Shown here: in pieces, positions 26,501 through 34,339 of the stretch
Numbering within the stretch: position 1 is the stretch's first letter
Layout of the letters: the number at the start of each line of letters is the position of its first letter
Source of the DNA: Magnetococcus sp. PR-3
GTDB lineage: Bacteria; Pseudomonadota; Magnetococcia; Magnetococcales; Magnetococcaceae
DNA: 64,000 nucleotides
Direction: 5' to 3'
Assembly (NCBI RefSeq): GCF_036689865.1
Contig: NZ_JBAHUQ010000011.1
Span: 1 to 64,000, forward strand
Position numbers and translations under genes: made by a program
Notes under the pieces: generated by a model
The model's database searches: none
The model's input: the letters and a program-made list of their open reading frames with translations, nothing else
Told to the model about the DNA's origin: nothing

Positions 26501-28773
26501 ATCATACCCCGACCATTTCCAGGGCTGAAATCAGCTACAAACCCGCTCAAGAGCAGGTTATTACTGAAAGTATGCTGGCCGTGTCCGATGCCGATACCCA
26601 TACCCAGGACAGTGATCTGATCTTTACGGTGAGCAATCTTTCCAATGGAGAAATACGTCTGAATAGCGTGGCCGCATCCACCTTTAATTTAGCGGATCTT
26701 AAAGCGGGAAACGTGATGTTTTACGATGCTGAAGCCCGCGAGAGTAGCTTCAACTTAACCGTCACCGATGGCACCTTTACCTCAACAACCGCCAGTGGAA
26801 CCATCGTCGGAGCCCGTGACATTAAGTTCACCCTTGCGGATATCGATGGGAATAATGCCTCTCAGGCAAACACCAAATTTTTCTATGCTGGATCTGTTGG
26901 CGATCTGAATGGTGATGGCATCGATGATTTTTATGTGGAGGCGGATGTTCTTAGTAGTTCGCAAAGTGGAGCAACGTGGGGGGGCGTTCCTCTCTTCTCT
27001 TATGAGCGGGTAACCTCGATCGTTTTTGGCAATACCGCGTTAAAAGGGAACGCGGTGTTAGGGGTTGATCTCACCGCACTGGATGGAAGCAATGGTTTTC
27101 GGCTTACCACGGATCAGAGCGATGCTCAAGTAGGGGAGATACATCTGCTTGGCGATGTGAATGGGGATGGTATTGACGATATCGCCATCGATCGAGATGT
27201 GAATGAAGTTGGGGATTATCTACATGGTGTCGATATTATCTTTGGTAAAACGGCTGGATGGGCTGCCGTTGAAGATCAAAGGACCGTATCGGACATCTTC
27301 ATTAAGAATGGTGTCACTGGATTAGGTTATTTGAACGCTTCTTCCATAGCGAGGGTGACGGCAAGTGACTACAACCGAGATGGGTATGATGATTTAACCA
27401 TCAGTTTCAACGGGGGGGATGAAGGTTGGATTGTTTGGGGTAAATCGAGCTTCTCTAATTTTACCCTGAAATCTTCAACATCCAGTTCAACCGTCGAACA
27501 TTTTAATGCTAGCTTTGTCGGTGAAAAATCCCGTGAAGAGTTCATTGCCAGTGGTGATTTTAATGGTGATGGCTACGACGACCTTATCCTACGTGCTGAT
27601 TCGGTTGATTACATGGTTTATGGCAATGAAAGCAATGCCATAGACAACACTGTAAATAGTTTAACTGCTGCGGATGGTCTCACCTTTGACGCTGGTCTCG
27701 CGCTGGGGTCCGGGGACTTTAATGGCGATGGTTATGATGATGTTCTAACTGTCGAAGGTAGTAGCGTTTATCTCTATTATGGCTCCGCCAACCTGCCAGC
27801 CACCTGGAGCGTGGGGGGGGCGATTGATGCCTCTCAAGGCTTTGTCGTAGCAGGCGAGAAATATTTGACGTACAAATCCCAGTTTATCGGGGATTTTAAT
27901 GGGGATGGGTACGATGATCTACACTTCTCCTATCCAAGATATGCGTTGGAGGATGGAACCAGATATGCGGGTCGAAGTTATCTTGTGTTTGGCGGAGAAA
28001 ATATAGGCAGCAGCTTCTCCTTGGACGCGATCGATGGCTCCAATGGCATAATCATAGAAGGACGCCCCGCTGACCAACTCCCCGAAGGATGGCTCCGAGA
28101 GTCTGTTGGAACAAACATCAGTTCGCTTGGGGATGTGAATGGTGATGGGTTTGATGATATTGCATTAGGTACCTACTACTCCACACATATCATTTGGGGC
28201 GGTGTCTATGGTGGAAATATTAAATTAACCTCCAATGGAACCGGTAGTTCAGCGGCAGAGAACTTTGTGGGAAGTGCCCAGAACGATACCTTCACGAGTG
28301 TTGCAACGGGTGATACGGTTCGGGCCACCGGTGGCAACGATACCATCGGCATCACTTCCAATGATTTCCGTAAAATTGATGGCGGCAGTGGCATCGACAC
28401 GCTGCTCTTTTCCGATTCCAATATCAATTTGGATCTCACCGATGTTGCCTTGCTCAATGCGGTGGAGGGGGTTGAAGCCATCGATATGGGGGATGGCAAC
28501 GGCACCAGCGCCCTCACCCTGGGGCTGGATGATGTGCTGGATCTGCCCAGCCATCGGGATGTTTCTGATGACACCACCGGTGGTACCTCCACCGATGATG
28601 CCACCACCGATCTGCTGCGCATTTTGGGGGATGGGTCGGATACGGTGAACCTCCCCGATTTTGCCGATTCCGGCACCGATGTGGTGGTGGATGGTGTGAG
28701 CTTTGATCTCTATTCCCACAGCTCCATATCCAATGGCGATGTTCTCATCGAACAGGGCATCAATGTGGCCTAA
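17518..28773 (+). CDS. Giant cadherin / FG-GAP type I secreted adhesin
   Basis: 3751 residues, no Sec signal, start fixed by AGAGGATAG before the ATG. Layout: N-terminal ~130 residues of the kind seen at the start of BapA/LapA-type adhesins (GLILQLASGAQLVLQNFFGT), then a Gln/Asp-rich linker to ~255. Some 18 cadherin-like repeats of ~95-105 residues (~260-2205) each end in DVNDNAPVI or variants. Seven FG-GAP units (~2235-2700) carry GDINGDGYDD calcium loops. A spacer and two CSPG/cadherin-3-like repeats (~2885-3100) precede seven more FG-GAP units (~3120-3560). The C-terminal ~190 residues are acidic and glycine-rich without classical nonapeptide RTX arrays, and probably carry the type I signal. 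No LapG-type TAAG/PAAG site is evident in the N-terminal ~250 residues, so retention may differ from LapA. It is encoded between the TolC and ABC genes. Probable role: calcium-dependent surface adhesion or cell aggregation. Confidence 0.9.
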   Translation: MADPIKPDNQPIILAQAATPVEQIPPQATPPVTLIIDGVRVDVSEQMDVTGAENLEISGDTVLSGEQSGNGLILQLASGAQLVLQNFFGTPKALNLPIQSGSNYKLSSANEQLFDEQGFADFTALPTNATLPGLDAPDTGPAQRELQNRTDQGQEQGETEGRDPILDSSPEFFAETQVRTPSVAENSAGARQGRIETQSRLDQVDTGQRQDSFQSQPDNLGDIDGEQQPRESASRPRSDDDFDPTYGIINPEPEQLRIISSAQISQSEDVAQGDVLYQVQLSGVNPQNAAQQFSIVGGAGPFQIDQQGQLTLKPGHTLDYETATSHEVTLQVSNAGQTAARVIQLNVVDVNDNAPVITSASTIQSDETSHTSTVLYTVTTSDVDSSNGTMSYALENNPDGLFSIDSAGQIQVAAGKKLDFEEGYSNFSFNVTAHDGVNRSLPQNVTLTLNDLNDETPVIATKQTEVVDNIDDTTLITTVSVSDRDAAATNGATVYTITDDVDNLFEINSSGEITLQSGQTLDYDTKTFHTFTLASSDGVNSSAKQQVIVSVVDYDLLNNTAPVIDGAASSVTIDENSSGVVTTVQYSDVDATNGAFTHTLVKDANGLFTMNTSTGQVSLAAGKTLDYEADQSHTIQVKLHDGANTSSVENVVIALNDLNDEAPVIRSVATAFAAESITADGTIHTVAYTDADKANGSFSFSMDSDPSGLFEIDSAGQISLQSGLSLDFESATSHTLTVKVNDGSNDSQTQTMTVNVQDVNDTAPVIRSASGVSVAENISDRAVIHTLRHTDADAVNGTTLYTMTEDQSGLFEIDSHGQITLKLGQTLDYEQAASHTIKVQVNDGSNSSAVQTLSLNVTDVNDNVPVMTSAAAFSTLESVGDTDVLHTLSFSDADSSNGSTLYTLTEDSANLFEINQAGEITLQTGKHLDRESQTRYDLKVKVNDGVNDALEQSIQVTVTDANDNALQIISQASATVAESVSDTTTLLDVNVLDPDTSGTLSFSITSDASNLFEIDSAGLLTLKSGSTLDYETATSHEIVVVASDGVFQTAGQQITLTVSDVNDTAPVIVTLDQILDEQPDSTSLFTLTVTDEDTSNGTTFYELTDTANDLFDVTSNGTVFYLGDAPDAGTYAIKVQASDGVNVSAEKTLNITVTEPDVVNDNAPVINAAASAGSAVETVDDTTTITTVQWSDRDPSTTPVFALTDDSGGLFEIDAATGVISLVAGQSLDYESATNHTVVATVADGVNTSTAATITLTVTDANDNAPILTSAAAVTMAENATSQTVLHSVTFSDADGQNGVTSYTLSASPFQINSSGQITLKPGQTLDYESIKTYSATVSVSDGLNNSASQLITFTVSDVNDVVPVLAATSASLTTAENTADSSVLYTLSGSDGDATAGTLSYTLSDDGGGLFEVNSQSGEISLVSGKSLDYETATGHPIKATVSDGVNTSSEQTLTVTVTDVNDVVPVISSANGASVAEGVGDTSILHSVTFTDADTIHGNITYTMTEDLSGLFEIDSQGQISLRTGQGLDYESAASHTVKVKVADGLHTSEIQTLSFEVTDVNDVTPVITSVAALSAAESVGEADVLHTVTYNDTDSNNGTVTYAILNDASNLFEVDTAGQVTLQSGKSLDYESITSHLFTLQVTDGAGNATSQNVTLNVTNVDDEAPLFQSQERIQVLENLSSESLVLSVAATDNTSTVLTYAIVTDASSLFAIDGSSGALILGADKSLDYDTATQHQVVVSATDAASNTTTQSLTIDVAQVDEINNMAPIILGGEAAAFSLYEDATSTDGAFGAVRLQDIDIHSGSFTFSLTDSAGGLFEIDASTGELSVVAGQSLDYETTDAYTLTAQVSDGVNTSDAANLTITINNVDEAAPTIGVEKISAQATWNAGTQTGSFTEASGYATSALFRVTALDTEFGDQSGTTWSSVDIVSNPGNLFEMRGDALYLKSGQSFDYETTPSYTIGFQSTDAAGHTSALYNLTLNIDDINDNRPDVTDVVASVAESAAASTVIHTVAFTDADSVAANGATSYQFAWADGSKAAYDENRQFRIDASTGEITPYEVGKLDYATQASHTLSVAVGDGEGFGYGTITVNVQQPVSNDHAPVVTAATAELFQGINTHSVIHQIAFTDADDAGLTRSYSYSITTNPNDAFEVDDQGQITLKAGSDIDFSAWATPQTLQVSVSDGSLSGSANVTLNLHDAAQVASLYLEEEPVGAAVETQKIAGDGSSDSLGESVDILGDINGDGYDDYIVGARLGDTGGSDAGNAYVVFGQASGFGDIAENDLNGGDGSKGFLLIGRHSNDTLGKDVTGLGDINGDGYDDILVGARLAEDDSSNGKEGEAYVIYGQSGSFGSSIDFQTASDYNGSGAHGVTGFEISGSSNYDYLGRAVAGVGDMNGDGYDDMLITAPGGNGFENGVTDGGEAYIIYGKSDPFSDFFVDDIVDGTLDGFVIWGRDGSDELGDSVSVAGDVNGDGFADLIIGASLANGQATDDGEAYLLFGSATGVDINLDTTTLDGSNGFEINGENAGDDLGISVSGGGDINGDGYDDIIVGAPDNDAGGSDAGSAYLLYGKASGFTNLDLNTALDGSNGSRIVGESAGDSLGDVVAMVGDVNGDGYDDIMVNNHGDNEALLIFGKSAGFGASLNVSSLNFDGSDGVKIIGDLRHANYNITAFAGQGDINSDGFDDLILGVADGYGSNNDAYTILGRDFSGASSTLVLKSSVSGAVETGESGVVDHFMGTSSTDTYRAISSGDTVRAAAGDDQITIAETDFFRIDGGHGTDTLTTSRSLDFTAMADSRIENVEIIDLGASGAEITLDLSEILNLSTTTNTLRVDGSSGRVSIFEDGFSQGADEVIGGSTYHVYNNGAAKLQIQDGLFPNINANTPTISAAAFAVTEGDSLDITTAMLNAADGDTLITTSADLTFSATVSGGSFQLSGQHAASFTLKDVADNKVDFVHDGSETTPAFSVTVSDGVKESAATTGSIPYTPVNDHTPTISRAEISYKPAQEQVITESMLAVSDADTHTQDSDLIFTVSNLSNGEIRLNSVAASTFNLADLKAGNVMFYDAEARESSFNLTVTDGTFTSTTASGTIVGARDIKFTLADIDGNNASQANTKFFYAGSVGDLNGDGIDDFYVEADVLSSSQSGATWGGVPLFSYERVTSIVFGNTALKGNAVLGVDLTALDGSNGFRLTTDQSDAQVGEIHLLGDVNGDGIDDIAIDRDVNEVGDYLHGVDIIFGKTAGWAAVEDQRTVSDIFIKNGVTGLGYLNASSIARVTASDYNRDGYDDLTISFNGGDEGWIVWGKSSFSNFTLKSSTSSSTVEHFNASFVGEKSREEFIASGDFNGDGYDDLILRADSVDYMVYGNESNAIDNTVNSLTAADGLTFDAGLALGSGDFNGDGYDDVLTVEGSSVYLYYGSANLPATWSVGGAIDASQGFVVAGEKYLTYKSQFIGDFNGDGYDDLHFSYPRYALEDGTRYAGRSYLVFGGENIGSSFSLDAIDGSNGIIIEGRPADQLPEGWLRESVGTNISSLGDVNGDGFDDIALGTYYSTHIIWGGVYGGNIKLTSNGTGSSAAENFVGSAQNDTFTSVATGDTVRATGGNDTIGITSNDFRKIDGGSGIDTLLFSDSNINLDLTDVALLNAVEGVEAIDMGDGNGTSALTLGLDDVLDLPSHRDVSDDTTGGTSTDDATTDLLRILGDGSDTVNLPDFADSGTDVVVDGVSFDLYSHSSISNGDVLIEQGINVA

Positions 28774-28793
28774 GCCGCGCTGAAATTGAGGCG

Positions 28794-30941
28794 ATGGTCA
28801 TGAAAAAACACGTAACCGTGGACCCTTTGGCATCCTGTCTGGCCTATCTGGCCGGACAGCAGGGGCGTACCTATTCCCCCCATGCTCTGACAGCTAATCT
28901 GCCGCTGGATGAGGGGGGGATGGATGCTGCCAACTTCACCGAAGCGGCGGCCCGTGCCGGCTTTCATGCCGAGTATCAGACTGTTGACTTGGAGGAGATT
29001 CCGACCGAAGTGTTGCCGGTCATTGTGCTTCTAAAAGAGGGTGCCGCACTGCTCATGCGCAGGCAGGACCAGCAACTGGAATTGATTCTGCCTGGCGGTG
29101 AAAAAAGCCCGGTCTACATGAGTCTGGCCCAGCTACAACACCTCTATGCCGGGCAGGCGATCTACATCAAGGATATCTTTCTCGATAGCGGGGATGAAAT
29201 CCGCAAATATGTAGATGCCCTGGCCGGTCGTCACGGCTGGTTTCGTACGGTGTTGTTCCGTTTCAAGAGTCTTTACCTCCATGTAGCGGTGGCTTCCTTG
29301 GTGGGTAATTTGCTGGGCATCGTCTCCTCCCTCTATGTGATGAATGTCTATGACCGGGTCATTCCCAATCAAGCTGAGATCACCTTGCTGGCCCTCTCTA
29401 TCGGCGTTACGGTGGCCTACCTGTTTGATTTTCTTCTCAAGGTGTTGCGTGCCTATTTTGTGGATGTCGCGGGAAAAAAAGCTGATGTGATTCTCTCCTC
29501 GGTGATTTTTTCCGCTGTGATGAATGTCAGGTTGAGCAATCAGCCGGGTTCTTCCGGCTCCTTTGCCAGTGTCATCCGTGATTTTGATTCTGTGCGGGAC
29601 TTTTTTACCTCCAGCACCTTAACTGCCTTTATTGATGCACCCTTTGTTCTGCTCTACGTTGCTGTGATTTTCATGATCGGCGGACCCCTGGGCAGTGTGG
29701 TGCTAGGGGCGGCCATGATCCTTTTGGGAATCAATGTGCTGTTGCAACTCCCCATGAAGCGATTGGTCAATGATGCGCTGAGGGAGGCTTCCTATAAACA
29801 CTCCATTTTGGTAGAGAGCCTCACCGCGCTGGAGCAGGTCAAGGCGCTGGGTGCTCAGGGTGTGTTGCGGGGTAAATGGGAGCGTGTCACTGGTGTGTTG
29901 GCCATCAATAGCATGAAGACCAAATTTTGGGGATCTTTAGCCCAACAGGCGACGGTGTTCGTTCAGCAGTTGACCACCATGGTGCTGGTCTTTTGGGGGT
30001 GTTATGCGGTGTTTGCCGGGGATCTGACCATGGGCGGGCTGATCGCCTGTGTCATCTTGACCGGGCGGGCGATGCAACCCCTGGGCGTGGTCACGAGTTT
30101 GGCTTCCCGCTATCAGGGCATGCGCATGGCGTTGGAGAATATCGATCAGTTTATGGCCAAAGAGAATGAGATGGGGCTGGATAAGTCACTGCTTTCGCGA
30201 CCGGTGTTACGTGGTGGTTTTGAGTTTGAGGATGTCACCTTCTCCTATCCCAAGCAGAGTGCTAAGGCGTTGGATGGGGTGAGCTTCAAGGTTGCAGCGG
30301 GTGAGAAAATTGCCATTTTGGGCAAAAATGGTTCGGGCAAAACCAGCATACTGCGTCTGCTGATGGACTATTATGCTGTGGATGAAGGTTCGCTACGGTT
30401 GGATGGGGTGAATGTCCGTCAGTTGGATGTGGCCGACCTACGCAACAATATTTCCTACCTGCCGCAAAACCCAAGCCTGTTTCTAGGCTCTCTGCGGGAT
30501 AATATCAAGCTGGCTAACCCATTGATCTGTGATGAAACATTTGTATCTCTCTTGCACGATAGCGGGCTTGAAGAGCTTGTTCAGGGGCAAGATCAGGGCT
30601 TGGATCTTCAGGTGGGGGAGCTAGGCAGCCAACTCTCTGGTGGTCAGCGTCAGATGGTGGCCTTGGCCGCAGCGCTGGCCAATGAGGGCAACCTTGTTCT
30701 CATGGATGAACCGACTGCGGCCCTGGATAAGGCCATGGAGATTCAGTTCATTGCACGCATGCAGCGTCGTTTGGCCGATAAAACCCTGATTCTCTGCACC
30801 CATCAGCCAGATCTGCTGTCGCTGGTGGAGCGCATCCTTATTTTGGATCAAGGACGCATCGTCATGGATGGTCCCCGTGACAAGGTCTTGCAACAGTTGG
30901 CGGAGAATCAACAAGCCCGTGGCCAAAAGGGGCGTGCGTGA
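28794..30941 (+). CDS. Type I secretion ABC transporter (LapB/HlyB-like)
   Basis: 715 residues. Residues ~8-130 are a C39-peptidase-like domain. It begins DPLASCLAYLAGQQGR and lacks the catalytic QxxxxDCG arrangement, so it is the non-cleaving substrate-recognition type. Six membrane helices follow (~155-430), then the nucleotide-binding domain with Walker A GKNGSGKTS (~507), signature LSGGQRQ (~613), Walker B LVLMDEPTAALD (~632-643) and the switch His in CTHQP. It powers export of the upstream adhesin across the inner membrane in one step with the HlyD and TolC partners. It starts 20 bases after the adhesin stop (GAGG before ATG) and overlaps the HlyD gene. Confidence 0.93.
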   Translation: MVMKKHVTVDPLASCLAYLAGQQGRTYSPHALTANLPLDEGGMDAANFTEAAARAGFHAEYQTVDLEEIPTEVLPVIVLLKEGAALLMRRQDQQLELILPGGEKSPVYMSLAQLQHLYAGQAIYIKDIFLDSGDEIRKYVDALAGRHGWFRTVLFRFKSLYLHVAVASLVGNLLGIVSSLYVMNVYDRVIPNQAEITLLALSIGVTVAYLFDFLLKVLRAYFVDVAGKKADVILSSVIFSAVMNVRLSNQPGSSGSFASVIRDFDSVRDFFTSSTLTAFIDAPFVLLYVAVIFMIGGPLGSVVLGAAMILLGINVLLQLPMKRLVNDALREASYKHSILVESLTALEQVKALGAQGVLRGKWERVTGVLAINSMKTKFWGSLAQQATVFVQQLTTMVLVFWGCYAVFAGDLTMGGLIACVILTGRAMQPLGVVTSLASRYQGMRMALENIDQFMAKENEMGLDKSLLSRPVLRGGFEFEDVTFSYPKQSAKALDGVSFKVAAGEKIAILGKNGSGKTSILRLLMDYYAVDEGSLRLDGVNVRQLDVADLRNNISYLPQNPSLFLGSLRDNIKLANPLICDETFVSLLHDSGLEELVQGQDQGLDLQVGELGSQLSGGQRQMVALAAALANEGNLVLMDEPTAALDKAMEIQFIARMQRRLADKTLILCTHQPDLLSLVERILILDQGRIVMDGPRDKVLQQLAENQQARGQKGRA

Positions 30942-32413
30942 TGGGTAAGGACCTTAAATTTGCCAACGCCCTGACCCAGGCTTGGATGGTGCAGGATCAT
31001 GCATCGGCCCGTATGTTGTTGCTGACGCTGTTGGGGCTTCTTCTATCCTTTGTGATCTGGGCATCGCAGATGGAGTTGGAGGTGGTGACCCGGGGTTCTG
31101 GCTCGGTGGTGCCATCGGATGAGATCCATGTGGTGGACAATCTTGAAGGGGGTATTCTGGCGGAATTGAGGGTGGAGGAGGGGGCTCGGGTGCGCGCAGG
31201 GCAGATGCTGCTAAGGATCGATAACAGCTCCTATTTGGCGGCGTTGCAGCAGAACCAAAAGATGCGTGCCTCGTTGGATGTCACCCTGCAACGTCTGCGT
31301 GCCGAAGTGGCGGGGGATCGTTTTCAGGGGGAGGGGGCGGAACAGTCTGTGTTGGAAAATGAGCAACGCCTATTTGAAGCCCGTCGGCAACAGCATCAGG
31401 AGAAGGTGCGGGCCTATGATCAGCAGATTGTGGACACTGAACTTGAAATGATGGAGAACGCCGTTACGATTGTGCGCCTTCAGGCTGAAGTAAAGGGTGA
31501 GAAACTGACCTTCTCCCATGAGTTGCGGCACAGAGCGCTAGAGATTGTGCAATGGGAAAAGCGTTTTTATGATGTGCGACACAAACACCGTAAGGGAGAA
31601 GCCAAACGTTTAGGTCTACTTCTCAAGACCTTACAGCGGGAGTATCGGGTCAATGCCCAGTTGGAAAAAGCAGGTGCGGCTTCTGAGATCAGTCTGTTAA
31701 AACTACGTCGTCATATTCTGGAGACCGAAGGGCGGCTGGCCAAATTGCAAGATGATTTTGTACATCAGGCCTCCATGGAGCTGAAGGAGCGTCGAGAGAA
31801 GCAGATCGCCCTAAGTAAAACCCTAGCTGGTTTTAAAAGCGCACGGATTGATCACCACAAACAGCGCTTGGCAGAGATCGCCGAGGCATTACGCCAAACC
31901 CAGTCGGAACGGATTGTTTTGACGGAAAAGCAGCGTGCTTTGCAGGATAAGGTGGACCGCAGTACGGTGCATGCCCCTATGCATGGTATCGTCAATAAGG
32001 TTGCTGTTAAACATCAAGGTGCCGTCATCGAGCCTGGGCAAGAGATCATGGAGATCACGCCAGCTTCCAAGGTGCTGCAGGTTGAGGTCGCCATTGCTCC
32101 CCAGGATATCGCCTTTATCCGCCCCAAACAGAAGGCGGTGGTAAAGGTTACGGCCTATGATTTTGCCATCTATGGCGGGTTGGATGGTGAAGTGGACTTT
32201 ATCAGTCCTGATACTCATGAAAATGATAAAGGCGAGGCTTTCTACAAAGTCCGCATTCGAACCAGCCGCAATCATCTGGGGGATAATCCCGATAATGTGA
32301 TCATGCCCGGTATGCATGTAGGCGTTGACCTGATCCAAGGCAAACGCAGCCTGCTTCACTATATCCTCAAACCTCTACGTCGAATGAGCGAAGAAGCGTT
32401 ACGGGAACTCTAA
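30938..32413 (+). CDS. HlyD-family type I secretion adaptor
   Basis: 491 residues. One membrane helix (~22-45, MLLLTLLGLLLSFVIWA) is followed by the HlyD lipoyl half-motif 'VVDNLEGGILAELRVEEGARV'. A long alpha-helical coiled-coil (~100-330) is rich in Gln, Glu, Lys and Arg. After it come the second lipoyl half 'DRSTVHAPMHGIVNKV' and the beta-barrel/C-terminal domain to 'MPGMHVGVDLIQGKRSLLHY'. It bridges the ABC protein and the TolC channel across the periplasm. GTG 30938 and ATG 30941 are both possible; the reading frame overlaps the ABC stop, so translation is coupled. Last gene of the adhesin operon. Confidence 0.93.
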   Translation: MMGKDLKFANALTQAWMVQDHASARMLLLTLLGLLLSFVIWASQMELEVVTRGSGSVVPSDEIHVVDNLEGGILAELRVEEGARVRAGQMLLRIDNSSYLAALQQNQKMRASLDVTLQRLRAEVAGDRFQGEGAEQSVLENEQRLFEARRQQHQEKVRAYDQQIVDTELEMMENAVTIVRLQAEVKGEKLTFSHELRHRALEIVQWEKRFYDVRHKHRKGEAKRLGLLLKTLQREYRVNAQLEKAGAASEISLLKLRRHILETEGRLAKLQDDFVHQASMELKERREKQIALSKTLAGFKSARIDHHKQRLAEIAEALRQTQSERIVLTEKQRALQDKVDRSTVHAPMHGIVNKVAVKHQGAVIEPGQEIMEITPASKVLQVEVAIAPQDIAFIRPKQKAVVKVTAYDFAIYGGLDGEVDFISPDTHENDKGEAFYKVRIRTSRNHLGDNPDNVIMPGMHVGVDLIQGKRSLLHYILKPLRRMSEEALREL

Positions 32414-32613
32414 CCCGGTTCTTTGATGAGGGATCACCATTGTGCGGCCCCATGCAACGCAGCCATGACTGGCCTGGAACCACCTTCCGTCAATCCGTCA
32501 TGAAAAATTCGGGTTAAATCAATGCAAAAGAGTAAGGTTCGATGCTCTGTGGGTGAAGCCATGGGATGGTTGAGGGGCCCCAAATGTGAACAAACTATTT
32601 TTTAGCCTACACC

Positions 32614-32811
32614 TTATGCCGCCCCTTGGTGAGAGGACTTGATGATTCCACCAAACCTCTCTTTGTATAGGATGGGGCCATCACGAATAGCTTTGAGGTT
32701 GATGTCCAGAACTGTGTTGTCACAGCCAACGCCACGATGAGGTCGATCATGGGTGTAATGGTTGGTCCAGGCAGATAGAGCCTTGGTCTGTTGTGATTGG
32801 CTGAAGCACAT
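32614..32811 (-). pseudogene. Integrase-core transposase C-terminal remnant (copy 3)
   Basis: The minus strand ends ...SAWTNHYTHDRPHRGVG then DNTVLDINL and ERFGGIIKSSHQGAA. It follows the RPHQG / GNNVL / LGGIIR-YYREAA pattern of the two other integrase tails in this window but is clearly more diverged. Nothing of the catalytic core remains upstream. Confidence 0.5.
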
Positions 32812-32878
32812 GAAAAGAAAGACATTCAGAATTTAGTGTGCCAGTGAAGGACGCTGTAAAGGGACTGGCCTGTGGGGC

Positions 32879-33100
32879 TTGATACGGGATTTGGATGACT
32901 TGCACCTTGGTTTTTCAGAGTCAGAAGACCAATGCCAAACAGAGGTGCTCTCCCCTGAGATTTTTCGTCTGTTAGAACTGGATGCCGCTCAATCGGCGCT
33001 GGATGCCATGTGCCGCATGGTTTTAAGTGATCTTGAAAATGTGGAGGGGCTGCGGTCACTGTCGGGGATAATCCGCCTGAAGCTCTCCCTATTTGCCTGA
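32879..33100 (+). CDS. Small acidic hypothetical protein, possibly truncated
   Basis: 73 residues beginning at a TTG (MIRDLDDLHLGFSESEDQ...). It is acidic, probably helical (PEIFRLLELDAAQSALDAM), and has no known motif. The stop lies a few bases before the left end of the IS3-family element. It may be the surviving end of a longer gene cut by that insertion, or a genuine small protein. Confidence 0.3.
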   Translation: MIRDLDDLHLGFSESEDQCQTEVLSPEIFRLLELDAAQSALDAMCRMVLSDLENVEGLRSLSGIIRLKLSLFA

Positions 33101-33104
33101 TGGG

Positions 33105-33909
33105 GCAACACTTTTCTGGACGGTTTTTTACGCAGAAACTGGGAATGCCAGATCACACTGTTCAGGGGTCATATAGCCGATGGTTGAATGCTTCCTCTGG
33201 CGATTATAGCGATTATAAAAGACCTCGATGTACTCAAAGATGGCCTGCTTAGCCTCTTCACGAGAGTTGAAAACAAAACCTCCGATCAACTCAGTTTTCA
33301 ATGTGCCAAAAAAGCTCTCCGCTGGTGCGTTATCCCAGCAGTCTCCAAGACGGCTCATGCTTTGGAGATATCCCTTCTCTTTGAGCAGGCCAGTGAAAAG
33401 ATTAGATGTGTACTGGCTTCCTCTATCGCTATGGACCATTAAGCCTACTGGTGGCCTACGCTTGAAGCAGGCCATTCTTAGGGCGTCCGTTACCAATGAT
33501 GCCTTCATGTGGTCGTCCATAGACCATCCAACAACGCTACGTGAAAAAGGTCTATCCAAACAGCCAGATAGAGCCAGCCTTCTTTGGTCGCAACGTAGGT
33601 GATATCGCCCACATATGCCTGATCTGGCCGCTCAGCGGTAAACTCACGGTTCAAGTGGTTTGGCGCTACTGGCAAAGAGTGATTTGAATCCGTCGTGATG
33701 ACCTTGAAACAACGCTGCGCTTTACACTCCAGACCAAGTTTGCGTTTGATCCTGGCAACCCGCCTCCTGCTGACGCGAACACCATACTCAACCAAACAGC
33801 GGTGTACGTTAATACCGAGTTCCCACATTGGGCTGTTTCCCACCATTCCACAGCCCTGAGGGAATGTGTGGGGTTCCTGTGGGCTATGGAAATATGGAAA
33901 ACAGCCCAC
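33105..33909 (-). mobile_element. IS3-family element, frameshifted orfB
   Basis: The minus strand encodes IS3 OrfB in two frames. The first reads HRCLVEYGVRVSRRRVARIK ... ERPDQAYVGDITYVATKEGW LYLAVWIDLF. After a frameshift near 33540 it continues SRSVVGWSMDDHMKASLV ... HSDRGSQYTS ... RLGDCWDNAPAESFFGTLK ... YNRYNRQRKHSTIGYMTPEQ to a stop at 33128. The first and second catalytic Asp (DITYV, HSDRG) and the Glu (AESFF) are present but not in one frame. OrfA is absent. The left end word 'ggggcaacacttttctgga' at ~33104 is shared with the fossil at 49085. The element is therefore inactive. Confidence 0.85.
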
Positions 33910-34190
33910 CGGAATTTGGTTGACAGGGGTGCCTCATAAGAAAGTGTACCCACCTCAGTGTGGTGGGTGGGCGTGGGTAATGTCCGCACCATCAGAGGAG
34001 ACAATACGCTTTATTCCTGCCTCACGGCGGGGGTGGTAGGAAATCTGCACCACGATAGCCTAACGCTCTTTGCTAAGTGACATCCTCATGGTTTAATCTC
34101 TTTCTTGCTGCCTAACGCTGTCGTCCATATCTCCCGCCCATTCGCCAACACAGGCAGTGAGTCCTTAAAATAAGACCGGCTTTCTCAGTG
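33910..34190 (-). pseudogene. Recombinase-module remnant (copy 2)
   Basis: The stretch ~33960-34160 repeats 2610-2800 on the minus strand. An upstream frame ends ...LPVLANGREIWTTALGSKK and overlaps an ATG for MRMSLSKER, which meets a stop where copy 1 reads on. It continues as IVVQISYHPRRE. It is more decayed than the copy at 2355-2760 and abuts the IS3 element. The adjacent word 'gtgcctcataagaa' also occurs at 5535. Confidence 0.55.
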
Positions 34191-34339
34191 TGGACGACCG
34201 TTTATTGAGCCACAGCATTTAGAAATTGAATGTGTGGGCGTAGAGTCATCCACACGGGTACCTTTGTTTTGTTCATTGGCAGATCAACCTGACCAAGCGC
34301 GAATCAGAGGTCTATGATGTTATCGATTTGGGGAATGCA

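Larger units (their letters stand above)
32414..33104. other. Post-operon region with transposase tail
   Basis: No terminator-like hairpin is evident after the HlyD gene. It contains the integrase-type tail at 32614-32811 and a small uncertain frame at 32879-33100, listed separately. The IS3-family element begins at about 33105. Confidence 0.5.

Noticed and set aside
24200-28700. Long antisense frames within the adhesin gene
   Set aside because: They arise from the Asp/Gly-rich repetitive coding (GGTGATGGC-type codons) on the other strand and have no ribosome-binding sites or family signatures.
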